From positions 1 through 46,768 of the forward strand of contig WFNF01000038.1 in assembly GCA_015488775.1 (NCBI GenBank): DNA of 46,768 nucleotides, written 5' to 3'. The translations under genes were made by a program, and so were the position numbers. The notes beneath the pieces were generated by a model. The model worked only from the letters and a program-made list of their open reading frames with translations. It had not been told where the DNA came from and ran no database searches. Position 1 is the first letter of the stretch. Every line of letters starts with the position of its first letter. Positions 1-7,286 of the stretch are shown here, piece by piece. Source of the stretch: Helicobacteraceae bacterium (GTDB lineage Bacteria > Campylobacterota > Campylobacteria > Campylobacterales > Sulfurimonadaceae).

Positions 1-498
1 GGAACTACTACTAATCCAAGTAATAGTGAGATTGATCAAACTATTGAAGATAATAAAGATTATTTAGATAGTTTTTTAGATATTTTAAATCAGTATTTAG
101 ATGATTTGAGTAGTTATTTAGATGATTGGTATAATTCTATTTTTAGTGAAGATGTTAACAATACAGTTGAGATTGTAGATGTTGATATTAAAAGAGAAAC
201 ATTTAATGGTATATGGTTGTTGAAAAACTATAATGATGCCAAAACAAAAACTTGTACAGTTATAGATAATGCAGATAACGTAGCTATATATGAAAAAGAT
301 GGTTCAGTTACTGAGCTAACTTTGGAATATAATGATGCAGATAAATCTTTAGTTTTAAGTAAGGGTTTTATAACTGCAGAAACTATATATTTTACTGAGT
401 ATAAAAGCAACGGTACTTTTAAAGCTTACTATTCAGATAAAGTTACAGTAAATGGGTCAGTAGAGGGTTCTTTAGACTCTTGTAAGAGTAAACTTTAG
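1..498 (+). CDS. 3' part of a hypothetical protein gene (5' end outside window)
   Basis: The frame is open from base 1 to a TAG at 496-498, so the gene begins upstream of the window; a TTG at 106 is probably internal. The first ~45 visible residues are Asp/Leu/Tyr-rich with recurring YLD units and look like an amphipathic helix. The rest (from about GIWLLKNY) alternates hydrophobic and polar residues as in a small beta-sheet domain, with one Cys in the middle and one near the C-terminus (SLDSCKSKL) that could form a disulfide. I do not recognise the family. The gene converges on the next one with only 2 bp between the stops. Confidence 0.6.
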   Translation, partial: GTTTNPSNSEIDQTIEDNKDYLDSFLDILNQYLDDLSSYLDDWYNSIFSEDVNNTVEIVDVDIKRETFNGIWLLKNYNDAKTKTCTVIDNADNVAIYEKDGSVTELTLEYNDADKSLVLSKGFITAETIYFTEYKSNGTFKAYYSDKVTVNGSVEGSLDSCKSKL

Positions 499-500
499 GT

Positions 501-1046
501 TTACTCCTTAGTTTCATTCCAAGTGTCTTCATCTATGTCTTTTTGAGAGTTTTGAGTTAAGTTTGCTTCATTTTTTTCATCTTCAACTAATGCTTCTTGA
601 TTTTCCCATCTGCTTTCATTTAGGGCATGAACTCTTCTCATAATCTTTTCTAACATGTTTATAGTAGCATCTACCGTGATACCTAAATCATCATAATATG
701 ACTTTAATCTTTCTAACTCTAAATTATTTATTTTATTTGAGTTTATTAGTTTCGAAACCAAACCCTTTTTAGATGGAGTTCTTAAAATTTCTATAGCTTT
801 ATTGTAATCATCATGTAAATTTGTATGTAATAACTTTAGTTCAGAAAAAAGAGATGCACCCATGTTAGAGCTTCTAAATTTTACATTTTCTTTCATCATT
901 TTACATAAAGCACAATTGTTTTCATCTAGCTTTTTTATTGCTGCTGTATGGTTTTCATCATTAATGGCATACTTAATACTATTTAGCTGTTCATAAAGTT
1001 TACTTTTTATACTTTCTAGTTCGCTTAAACAATCATTCTTACTCAT
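501..1046 (-). CDS. hypothetical helical protein, possibly CZB-like zinc-binding
   Basis: A 181-residue, strongly helical, charged protein without signal peptide or membrane segments. Residues ~30-90 resemble the layout of chemoreceptor zinc-binding (CZB) domains: an early His (ENHTAA), a Cys motif (NCALCKMM, where CZB has CxLGxW) and a later HxxxH (LLHTNLHDDYNKA). The glycine and tryptophan of the classic motif are missing, so this is only a suggestion. The C-terminal ~35 residues are acidic and probably disordered. It is divergent from a PAS energy-taxis protein across a 104-bp promoter region, which fits a chemotaxis-related role. The start is an ATG in the sequence catAATGTCC on the complementary strand; no convincing alternative was seen. 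Confidence 0.6.
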   Translation of the reverse strand: MSKNDCLSELESIKSKLYEQLNSIKYAINDENHTAAIKKLDENNCALCKMMKENVKFRSSNMGASLFSELKLLHTNLHDDYNKAIEILRTPSKKGLVSKLINSNKINNLELERLKSYYDDLGITVDATINMLEKIMRRVHALNESRWENQEALVEDEKNEANLTQNSQKDIDEDTWNETKE

Positions 1047-1150
1047 AATGTCCCCTATATAGTGAATTTTATAGATTGTATCACATTTTCCTTGAAAATT
1101 AATATTTTTTTTATATAATAAGATAAGAAAACATTTTAAGAGGAGTTAAT

Positions 1151-1714
1151 ATGGCTAAGGTAACACCAATAGATGAAGCAATAGATTTAGATTCAAGTAA
1201 ATATATTGTAAGTAGAACAGACACTAGAGGTAATATTACTTATGGTAACGAATATTTTATTGAAATTTCTGGTTATGCGAAGGCTGAACTTATAGGTTCA
1301 CCTCACAATATAATTAGACATCCAGATATGCCAAAGGCCCTCTTTAAAATGATGTGGGATAGAATTAAACAAGGTCATAATATTATGGCAGTTGTAAAAA
1401 ATTTAGCAAAAGACGGTAGATACTATTGGGTTATTACAGATTTTGAATCTAAAAATGATCCAAAAACTGGTGAGATTTTAGGTTATACTGCGTATAGAAA
1501 AGTAGCACCAGATAAGGTTATAGAAAAAATAGAGCCTATATACCAAAAACTTCTAGAGATAGAAAAAACTAAATCTGTAGATGCTGCAGAGATGTATTTA
1601 CAAGGTTATCTTGATGAGATTGGTAAAACTTATGATGAGTTTGTTGATGATCTTGTTGAAAATAAAGGTATGTTTAGAGTTTTCTTTAAAATTATGAAAA
1701 AAGTTTTTTCATAA
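1151..1714 (+). CDS. PAS domain energy/aerotaxis sensor protein (Aer/CetB-like)
   Basis: A 187-residue soluble protein with a PAS domain at residues ~15-120. It has the signature of Aer-type PAS sensors: TDTRGNITYGN, FIEISGY, the HNIIRHPDMP loop, and a GRYYWV strand followed by GEILGYTAYRK. In this family the PAS domain binds FAD (Aer, CetB) or heme and reports redox state or oxygen to a separate methyl-accepting or signalling partner. The C-terminal ~65 residues form a helical extension (EPIYQKLLEIE...) with no transmembrane segment and no MCP signalling domain, so it must act with a partner protein, as CetB does with CetA. A good RBS (AGGAG) lies 6 bases before the ATG. Confidence 0.85.
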   Translation: MAKVTPIDEAIDLDSSKYIVSRTDTRGNITYGNEYFIEISGYAKAELIGSPHNIIRHPDMPKALFKMMWDRIKQGHNIMAVVKNLAKDGRYYWVITDFESKNDPKTGEILGYTAYRKVAPDKVIEKIEPIYQKLLEIEKTKSVDAAEMYLQGYLDEIGKTYDEFVDDLVENKGMFRVFFKIMKKVFS

Positions 1715-1777
1715 TAGCTACACTTTAACTACATACAAATAAAGTAAAATAATGTTAATTTAATTTAAAGGATTAAT

Positions 1778-2041
1778 ATGAAATTTTTACTACTTGCTCT
1801 ACTAAGCCTAGCGATGAGTGTATATGCACAAGAAAGAGAAACTTTAAGTGTAGATTCTCAAGATACAACTTTAGGTGGTTTTGGTGGACCGGTCATTAAA
1901 ATGACTAAAATAGGCAAAAATGATACAGCCTTAATGTTAGGTGGAAAAGGTGCTCTTTTAATAGACCAACATTTTTTTGTTGGTGGTGCTATGTATGGTT
2001 TAGCAAGTCAAGATAAGTACTTAGACAAAAAACTAAGGTAG
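1778..2041 (+). pseudogene. truncated outer-membrane beta-barrel-type protein (N-terminal part only)
   Basis: An 87-codon frame starts with a clean signal peptide (MKFLLLALLSLAMSVYA, cleavage after AYA-like site) and then glycine-rich strands (GGFGGPVIKMTKI, MLGGKGALLIDQHFFVGG). This resembles the first strands of a family of ~200-residue outer-membrane proteins in this phylum, but the frame stops with TAG after DKKLR, well short of a full barrel. The next gene starts 3 bases later in the same reading frame and is unrelated in composition, so a cassette appears to have replaced the 3' half. RBS AAAGGA is intact, so the fragment may still be made. The assignment to a barrel family is from memory of sequence style. 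Confidence 0.6.
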
Positions 2042-2044
2042 AGT

Positions 2045-2713
2045 ATGAATGGTAAATATTATGTAGCTTTAGATGCTTGGGGAGAACTTCTTGGTTATCC
2101 TGCTTTTTTTGATTGGGAAATAGATTGGGATAAATGTGATGACCCAAAAAAAACAGGAGCATTAATAAATTGTACTCAAGAGGTAATTGAATTAAAAGTA
2201 AAGCATAAAAAAATTTCTTTTGATTATTGCAGTGCAGCGGGATATCTTGAATACTTTGTATCAGAAGATTTTTTGAATCTCATTAAAGAGGTACAAACAC
2301 CCTTGTATAAATCCAAGCCTATTAGATTTTTAAATAAAAAAGGTGATGATGTTTCAACAAAAAAATACTTTTTAATTATGTTTAATGTAGAAAAAACTGA
2401 ATATTATGTAAACGAGAAAGAGTGCGAGTATGTTATACCTGATGAAGCGTACCCAGATGAGACAGAACTGATTTCACTATCCATTAATTATGAACGACTA
2501 AACTCTTATGATATTGCACCCTCTTTATCCTATGGTTTACCTACAAGTTTGTTTGTAAATAGTGCTATTTTAGAAGCTAAGGCAGTTAAAAATATGAATT
2601 TTGAGTTTCTTGAAATTGACAATGCTCCAACTGTTCTTTATAAAAGAGAACATGAATCTTACGCTCCACTAAATGGCTTGAAAAGATATAAAGAAACGGA
2701 TTTACAAAAATAA
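2045..2713 (+). CDS. putative immunity protein (Imm11/Imm43-like), hypothetical
   Basis: A 222-residue soluble protein rich in aromatic and acidic residues, with no signal peptide. The N-terminus (MNGKYYVALDAW) and C-terminal region (FLEIDNAPTVLYKRE) resemble the style of Imm11/Imm43-type immunity proteins that neutralise polymorphic toxins, but I cannot confirm a family. RBS AAGG lies 7 bases before the ATG, inside the end of the truncated barrel gene. It is the first of a run of short genes of the same type without an intact toxin gene, which suggests an orphan immunity cluster. Function is inferred mainly from context. Confidence 0.55.
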   Translation: MNGKYYVALDAWGELLGYPAFFDWEIDWDKCDDPKKTGALINCTQEVIELKVKHKKISFDYCSAAGYLEYFVSEDFLNLIKEVQTPLYKSKPIRFLNKKGDDVSTKKYFLIMFNVEKTEYYVNEKECEYVIPDEAYPDETELISLSINYERLNSYDIAPSLSYGLPTSLFVNSAILEAKAVKNMNFEFLEIDNAPTVLYKREHESYAPLNGLKRYKETDLQK

Positions 2714-2769
2714 ATATAAAACTCGATAAGTATATAATAAATCTTAGAAAAAGTAGGTGGAGTAAGGTC

Positions 2770-3267
2770 TTGATAAACATGAACTTTAAATACACTTGTG
2801 AGTGGAAAGAAAAACTATTAAATTTGTCTAAATTAAAGTATATGACAAAGAAAGAAGAAATTGAATTTTCTAGACTGATTGATTTTGCTGAGTATACTCA
2901 AGATCCTCGTGTTGTAAAAGTTTTAATCAAGATTTTAAATAATGATGACTTAGGTGGAATGGAACAGTCCATTTACAGTACATTGAGTACAGTTGATTAT
3001 TCTGTGTATTACAAAGAAGTTTTTGTAAATAGCCAAGAATTATTAGAAAAAAATCCAAGGGGTGCTTGTGACTTACTAGATTGGCAATGGAAAGAACTTG
3101 ATAAAAATGAGTTAATAAAGGTGTTTGAAATTTCGAAACAAACCCTTGATGTAACAACCATGGAAAAATATATAAATACATTAGAAAAATTTGGCTATTG
3201 TGATGATAAACCTTATAGTAGTTTTATTACTTATTTTAATCAAATAATTAAGGATCAGAATGAGTGA
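2770..3267 (+). CDS. hypothetical helical protein, possible immunity protein
   Basis: A 165-residue all-helical acidic protein with no membrane segment. Residues ~25-100 (TKKEEIEFSRLIDFAEYTQDPRV... and ...VVKVLIKILNND) read like two HEAT-type helical hairpins, a fold seen in several small immunity families. The listed start is a TTG with GGTGGAG upstream at a good distance; an ATG at 2779 is the alternative and would remove only MIN. It overlaps the next gene by 8 bases, so the two are translationally coupled. I do not recognise a named family. Confidence 0.55.
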   Translation: MINMNFKYTCEWKEKLLNLSKLKYMTKKEEIEFSRLIDFAEYTQDPRVVKVLIKILNNDDLGGMEQSIYSTLSTVDYSVYYKEVFVNSQELLEKNPRGACDLLDWQWKELDKNELIKVFEISKQTLDVTTMEKYINTLEKFGYCDDKPYSSFITYFNQIIKDQNE

Positions 3268-3766
3268 TATTTTAGAAGATTTTATGGAAGACTGGGAAAA
3301 TGTTAAATATGCAATTCCTTTAGGTATTTTAGATGAAGATATTGATCCTGAATTTCCTTATGCTGGATTAGAAACAACATTATTTTTATTTTGGTCTATG
3401 CAAAAAGGGTTACTTACTGATATCGTAAGTAAACAAATTGATTCTTTTCAACAACAAACCCCTTTACGAAATCATGAAAATTCAATTTTAATGATGAAAA
3501 ATACCATTGGATTACAATTATTATCTATACACTATAGAGATGTAGGTAAAGATTTTGCTGTAGATTATATGTCTCAAACTGGTGAGTGGAAAAATAGTTT
3601 TTATAATGATTTATCAACCCTATATCCGAATATTAGAACTTATTGTGAAATACCAGAGTCGAATGAAGAATATACGAAAGTAGAAACATTTTTAGATAAG
3701 CGTTTAGCCGAATATCAGGAAGAATATGAGAATAAATTCTCCGATATTGAGTTAGAAAAATCTTAA
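3260..3766 (+). CDS. DUF7832-like small protein, probable immunity-cluster member
   Basis: A 168-residue acidic protein. Its layout matches my memory of the DUF7832-type family found beside polymorphic toxins: FPYAGLETTLFLFWSMQKGLL (compare the family's hydrophobic 'G-hhhhhW-hp-hLhs' helix), then a middle helix pair, then GKDFAVDYMSQTGEWKNSFYNDL (family pattern G-x-FA-x-x-Y-(Y/M) followed by a Y-x-x-D-Y-like stretch). The start overlaps the preceding gene by 8 bases and has an AAGGA RBS. Role as an immunity protein is inferred from context; the family assignment is moderate. Confidence 0.6.
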   Translation: MSDILEDFMEDWENVKYAIPLGILDEDIDPEFPYAGLETTLFLFWSMQKGLLTDIVSKQIDSFQQQTPLRNHENSILMMKNTIGLQLLSIHYRDVGKDFAVDYMSQTGEWKNSFYNDLSTLYPNIRTYCEIPESNEEYTKVETFLDKRLAEYQEEYENKFSDIELEKS

Positions 3767-3825
3767 ATATTTCAAGTGTAGACAAGCTTTAATACGATAT
3801 TTGAAAAACTTTAAAGGAAAAAATA

Positions 3826-4293
3826 ATGCCACGAGTTAGTTTAGATAATCTTATCGATATCTATTATCAAATACAAGATGCTTATAAAGATTTAAATTCT
3901 CAAGAAAAGATAGATGAATTGCTTAGAATAGAATCATTACATAAAACTACTATTATAATGTCCCCATATGTCAAGACCAATCCAGATATTTTTAAGAACC
4001 ATAAAAAGTATCATTTTTCTACACTAGAACCTATTGATTTAGAATTTCAACTAAACGATATCCTTAATACAAATAACGAGTTTATAGATACGCAAATATT
4101 TGAAGACTTGTTAATCTATACAGGAGAATATTTTCCTCTTTCTACTATAGGTTACTATTCTAAGAAAAAAGAGCATATTGATCAGTGGTTAAAATATCTG
4201 AGTGACAATAAAGATATGTACCGTTCTGGACGTTGGTTTAGATATGGTAAATATGTAGAAGATAAATCAATCATAAAATATAGGATAGCATAA
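3826..4293 (+). CDS. hypothetical protein in immunity cluster
   Basis: A 155-residue soluble protein with an AAAGGA RBS 8 bases upstream of the ATG. It is mostly helical with a beta-like middle (KKYHFSTLEPIDLEFQ) and an aromatic/basic C-terminus (YRSGRWFRYGKYVED). No recognised motif. It is convergent with the next gene, the two stop codons being adjacent (4293/4294). Its size, solitary nature and neighbours suggest an orphan immunity gene, but this is inference only. Confidence 0.5.
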   Translation: MPRVSLDNLIDIYYQIQDAYKDLNSQEKIDELLRIESLHKTTIIMSPYVKTNPDIFKNHKKYHFSTLEPIDLEFQLNDILNTNNEFIDTQIFEDLLIYTGEYFPLSTIGYYSKKKEHIDQWLKYLSDNKDMYRSGRWFRYGKYVEDKSIIKYRIA

Positions 4294-4932
4294 TTAAATA
4301 GTACCCTTTGGAAATTCTTCCCACATAAGCTGAGATGTAACCTCTGAAATTGGCACAAATACAACTGTTCTATCTTCAACCAAAGCCAGTGCATCAACCA
4401 TCTCTTTGTGTACAATAGGTAAAGTCGCACCATATTCAGAATATGGCAAATCAAAACATAATCGTTCTTCTAAAGGTAACTTTTCTAATATCTTCTGATT
4501 CAATTGATAAGAGTTAATACTTTCATATTTGCTTAGAGGATCTGCATTAGGGTCTAAAGTCAAGTCACTTTTTTCAACATCTAGCCAATTACTAGGCACC
4601 TGTTGAATCATTACTAACCAATATCCTTCAAAGTACTCTTCACCATCAGGAGAGGTAATATACGCTTTGTGTAACTTAATACATTCAAGATCATATTTAT
4701 AAAAATATTTCTCTTTTAAAGCATTAGAAATTAAAAGTTCTCCACCTATAATATACATACATTCTTGTGGACGTAAACCTGCATCCCAATTATCATCATC
4801 TATTTCCATATGCACTGGTCTAATAACATCTTCATCAAACTCGACATCCATATCATCTGCTTGATCTAAGTCAATAAAAGGTTTACGATTATCCCAAGTC
4901 ATTACATAATATTCATCATTTATATTCATCAT
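4294..4932 (-). CDS. putative immunity protein (Imm11/Imm43-like)
   Basis: A 212-residue acidic soluble protein starting MMNINDEYYVMTWDN, with a good AGGAAAT RBS. It shares the 'short strand - acidic loop - GGELLISNALKEK' layout of Imm11/Imm43-type proteins, where a half-buried helix (ISNxLKEK) precedes a central sheet. The end (VTSQLMWEEFPKGTI) is echoed by a decayed fragment about 1.1 kb away at 5399-5437, showing that a related gene once existed next door. A relic frame ends in TAATG overlap with this start, as toxin genes often do with their immunity genes. Family call is tentative; an immunity role is inferred. Confidence 0.55.
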   Translation of the reverse strand: MMNINDEYYVMTWDNRKPFIDLDQADDMDVEFDEDVIRPVHMEIDDDNWDAGLRPQECMYIIGGELLISNALKEKYFYKYDLECIKLHKAYITSPDGEEYFEGYWLVMIQQVPSNWLDVEKSDLTLDPNADPLSKYESINSYQLNQKILEKLPLEERLCFDLPYSEYGATLPIVHKEMVDALALVEDRTVVFVPISEVTSQLMWEEFPKGTI

Positions 4933-5095
4933 TAATTTCCTATTTTTAAATTATATGGACTATAATCAGGTAAGTTTGAAAAGTGCTTTTTAATACTTAA
5001 TCCTTTTTTCCAGCTCTATTTTGACAATCTATCCAATGTTGCATTAAACTCATCTCTAAAAGTTTGAGACCGTAAAATAAACTATATAAACCCAT
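4932..5095 (-). pseudogene. relic of a short reading frame upstream of the immunity gene (possible toxin tail)
   Basis: On the minus strand an ATG at 5095-5093 opens MGLYSLFYGLKLLEMSLMQ followed by HWIDCQNRAGKK, then hits a stop right after an A6 run (GGAAAAAAGG). Adding one A restores a continuous frame ending KKHFSNLPDYSPYN-LKIGN and a TAA that overlaps the ATG of the 4932 immunity gene (TAATG). The length, 164 bases, is one short of 55 codons, consistent with a single-base loss. The tail directly abutting an immunity gene is the usual position of a toxin C-terminus; the family is not recognised. A sequencing error in the A run is a simple alternative. Confidence 0.45.
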
Positions 5096-5107
5096 CTCTT
5101 AAGCAAT

Positions 5108-5155
5108 TTTAGAGGTGCTCTTTATTAAATTAATAATTTTTTTAGCTTATTATAT
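5108..5155. repeat. direct repeat A, copy 1
   Basis: About 48 bp starting TTTAGAGGTGCTCTTTATTA, nearly identical to copy 2 at 7147-7193 (one T of length difference and two mismatches near the right end). Both copies are in the same orientation, 2,039 bases apart. Confidence 0.85.
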
Positions 5156-5295
5156 TATTATTCATATAAATATAAAGTATCATCAGAAAAAATATACAAT
5201 AATAATTATGTTATTAATCTTTTTATCTTTGAGGATGAAAGCATGTGTATGTTGAAAAGATATAGCTTTTGTTGATGGAAAAAATAAGGACAAAA

Positions 5296-5437
5296 ATGCA
5301 AGATATAAATGAAGAGTACAAGTTTTTAACGTATAATCACGAAGATGATTGTTTGGATGATTTATTAACTGTTACTACTTCTTTAGAAGGTTGATCTTCA
5401 GCTTATGTGGGAAGAATTTCTAAGAAGTGCTTTTTAA
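5296..5437 (+). pseudogene. decayed paralogue of the 4294-4932 immunity-like gene
   Basis: ATG at 5296 opens MQDINEEYKFLTYNHEDD-CLDDL, resembling the N-terminus MNINDEYYVMTWDN of the 4294-4932 protein, and stops at 5392-5394. In another frame, 5399-5437 reads QLMWEEF followed by LRSAF and TAA, matching the QLMWEEF near the C-terminus of the same protein. The central ~150 codons are missing, so this is an internally deleted and frameshifted remnant on the opposite strand from the intact gene. Confidence 0.6.
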
Positions 5438-5480
5438 TTCAAGCTTACGCAATATAAAATTTAAAATTGCATATTTTTAC

Positions 5481-5552
5481 TTAAATAAAAGTTCTTAACT
5501 AAGAAATATATGTTTAGCACGTTCCAAATCTTCAAGCGTATCTATTCCAAAA
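5481..5552 (-). repeat. direct repeat B, copy 1: orphan copy of the kdsB 3' end
   Basis: A 72-bp segment identical except for one base to 7215-7286. On the minus strand it encodes the last 18 residues of KdsB (FGIDTLEDLERAKHIFLS) and the stop codon plus a few flanking bases. Sequence to either side is unrelated to kdsB, so this is a tail-only duplicate. Confidence 0.9.
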
Positions 5553-5583
5553 TAAGTAGTCTTGACATATTGGGACGCTATAG

Positions 5584-5619
5584 TGGATAAAAGTAAGATA
5601 ATTTACTAAGTTTTATCCA
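5584..5619 (-). terminator. hairpin at the end of the SUKH-TPR gene
   Basis: TGGATAAAA pairs with TTTTATCCA across an 18-base centre that itself contains GTAA/TTAC. It spans the TAG stop of the minus-strand gene. There is no clear U-tract, so termination is only suggested. Confidence 0.35.
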
Positions 5620-7132
5620 AAATTTTATCTCTTAGTTCTTTTGCATTTTCATCTTCAGGTTTAAGTTTTAGTGACTTTTCTATATATATTTTTGCTTCAT
5701 CATTGTTTTTTAAATGATTTTGAAGAAGAGCATAATTATAATGATAAAGTGCATTTTTTGTATCTTTTTTGATAGCAGTAAGTAGAAGTTCGCCTGCCTT
5801 GTCAAAATCTCGTCCAAGCTGATACATAAGAAGACAAGCATAACCATTACAAGCATACTTATAAGTCTTATCTATAGCTAAAGATTTTAAAAAATATTGT
5901 TCACTTTTTTCATAATCTTTAAGGTTAAATCTTAAAAATTTTGCATAATCTTTATAATCTCGTGCTTTATTATAGTCTGTTAATGACATAAGCTTTTCAT
6001 AATATACATCTACATAATTATCATCTTCTTTGTCTTCAATCAAGTCTATATATTGATATAACCAATACAAGTCAGAAGAATAATCAGCACGATTTTTCAT
6101 AAACATGTTTAGCTCTTCTTCACAGTCTTCAAGTTCTCTAAGAGTGTTTGAATAATAGTTTAGAAGATACCCATCATCTTCAGGATTTAGCTTGAATGCT
6201 TTTCTAAAGTAGATTATAGCTTCTTCAAAGTTACGACTTTCAAAAAGCTTATTTGCGATTTTACATAAGTCTTCAAAATTATTTGTGTCTAAATCTTCTG
6301 AGACAAGATTAGCAGATAGGCTGTCATCGTATTTTAAAAATTTATCAAAATTTTCATATATACTTGAGTTCATGTCATGTGAGAGATAGACCATGCGTAG
6401 TCTGTCTCTGTCTTGTTCATCAGGTAAGATACATATGAAATCTCCATTACCCATAGCAGTAGACATTAAGCCTTTTGTCAACTCCTTACTTATTTCACTG
6501 CTTTGCTTTTCATCAAACGCTAATAATGCTAACTCATAAAATTCGTTTAAATCATCTTCGTTATCACCGCGATACTCATTTGCAAAAGTGCTCATCAGTT
6601 GAAGTTTTGTTGCATGTTGTATAGCGTCATATCCACCTTGATACTCACCTAAATTTGCTATATCTTGTAAATCTACAGCGTACTCCATATCTCCAAACCA
6701 AAAACCATGGATAGCCCAAATATCTTTTAAAAATTGCGGATACTCTTTCCATTGAGAATTTTCAGTTATAGAACTTGGCATAATAGGGTTGAGATTTGGC
6801 TCACCACCGAAATAAAATAAGGCTTCACCATTTTTATCTTCCCCCACTAGGTATAAAGCACACCAATACTCTTTTTTAATAGCCTTTGCATATACTTTTA
6901 CAAAAGCTATATCTTTTACGTGTGGGATTATCTTTTGGAAAAAGTAATGTTTTTTTCCTAATGGAGCAAATAAAGTTTGCATAAATTCAGTTTCACTTAT
7001 ACCTTCATAGCTTTTCCAAGGGCAATCATCTGGTAGCTTATCTAAAGTTGCAAAATCTAAAAAGTCTTCTATATCATCAGCAATGTACTCTTTGATAGGT
7101 TTTGTTTTTTTATTAGGTGTTAAAAGTGTCAA
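5606..7132 (-). CDS. SUKH/SMI1-like and TPR repeat protein, putative immunity protein
   Basis: A 508-residue soluble acidic protein. The N-terminal half carries features of the SUKH (SMI1/KNR4) superfamily: a central block ending with GNGDFICILPDEQDRDR and VYLSHDMNSSIYENFDKFLKY near residues 228-275, matching the family's 'GDxhxhd...Vhhh.Hd...h..hFxxFL' end. Residues ~290-508 are TPR-like helical pairs (NFEEAIIYFRKAFKLNPED, NDEAKIYIEKSLKLKPED). SUKH proteins are common immunity proteins to contact-dependent and polymorphic toxins. The start is TTG, with AAGGA 8 bases upstream. It sits between the two copies of repeat pair A/B, so it looks like an acquired cassette. Confidence 0.7.
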   Translation of the reverse strand: MTLLTPNKKTKPIKEYIADDIEDFLDFATLDKLPDDCPWKSYEGISETEFMQTLFAPLGKKHYFFQKIIPHVKDIAFVKVYAKAIKKEYWCALYLVGEDKNGEALFYFGGEPNLNPIMPSSITENSQWKEYPQFLKDIWAIHGFWFGDMEYAVDLQDIANLGEYQGGYDAIQHATKLQLMSTFANEYRGDNEDDLNEFYELALLAFDEKQSSEISKELTKGLMSTAMGNGDFICILPDEQDRDRLRMVYLSHDMNSSIYENFDKFLKYDDSLSANLVSEDLDTNNFEDLCKIANKLFESRNFEEAIIYFRKAFKLNPEDDGYLLNYYSNTLRELEDCEEELNMFMKNRADYSSDLYWLYQYIDLIEDKEDDNYVDVYYEKLMSLTDYNKARDYKDYAKFLRFNLKDYEKSEQYFLKSLAIDKTYKYACNGYACLLMYQLGRDFDKAGELLLTAIKKDTKNALYHYNYALLQNHLKNNDEAKIYIEKSLKLKPEDENAKELRDKILDKT

Positions 7133-7146
7133 GTTCTATCCTTATA

Positions 7147-7193
7147 TTTAGAGGTGCTCTTTATTAAATTAATAATTTTTTAGTTTATTATAA
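7147..7193. repeat. direct repeat A, copy 2
   Basis: Same ~47-bp AT-rich repeat as at 5108-5155. Here it lies just upstream of the SUKH-TPR gene (minus orientation) and may carry its promoter. It is followed 22 bases later by repeat B copy 2. Confidence 0.85.
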
Positions 7194-7214
7194 TATAAAG
7201 CTATAAAGCTTTGA

Positions 7215-7286
7215 TTAAATAAGAGTTCTTAACTAAGAAATATATGTTTAGCACGTTCCAAATCTTCAAGCGTATCTATTCCAAAA
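7215..7286 (-). repeat. direct repeat B, copy 2 (native kdsB 3' end)
   Basis: The genuine 3' end of kdsB, duplicated at 5481-5552 with one mismatch over 72 bp. Confidence 0.9.

Larger units (their letters stand above)
4980..5605. other. gene-poor accessory stretch of relics and repeats
   Basis: This stretch has no intact gene. It holds, in order: the relic frame at 4932-5095, repeat copy A1, a paralogue relic at 5296-5437, repeat copy B1 (copied kdsB tail) and a hairpin at the 3' end of the SUKH gene. A short shared string AAGTGCTTTTTAAT also occurs twice, at 4981-4994 and 5425-5438. The AT-rich remainder shows nothing else I can support. Confidence 0.6.

Noticed and set aside
5563-5582. TTGACA ... 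TATAGT promoter
   Set aside because: Spacing of 11 bases is far too short for a sigma-70 promoter.
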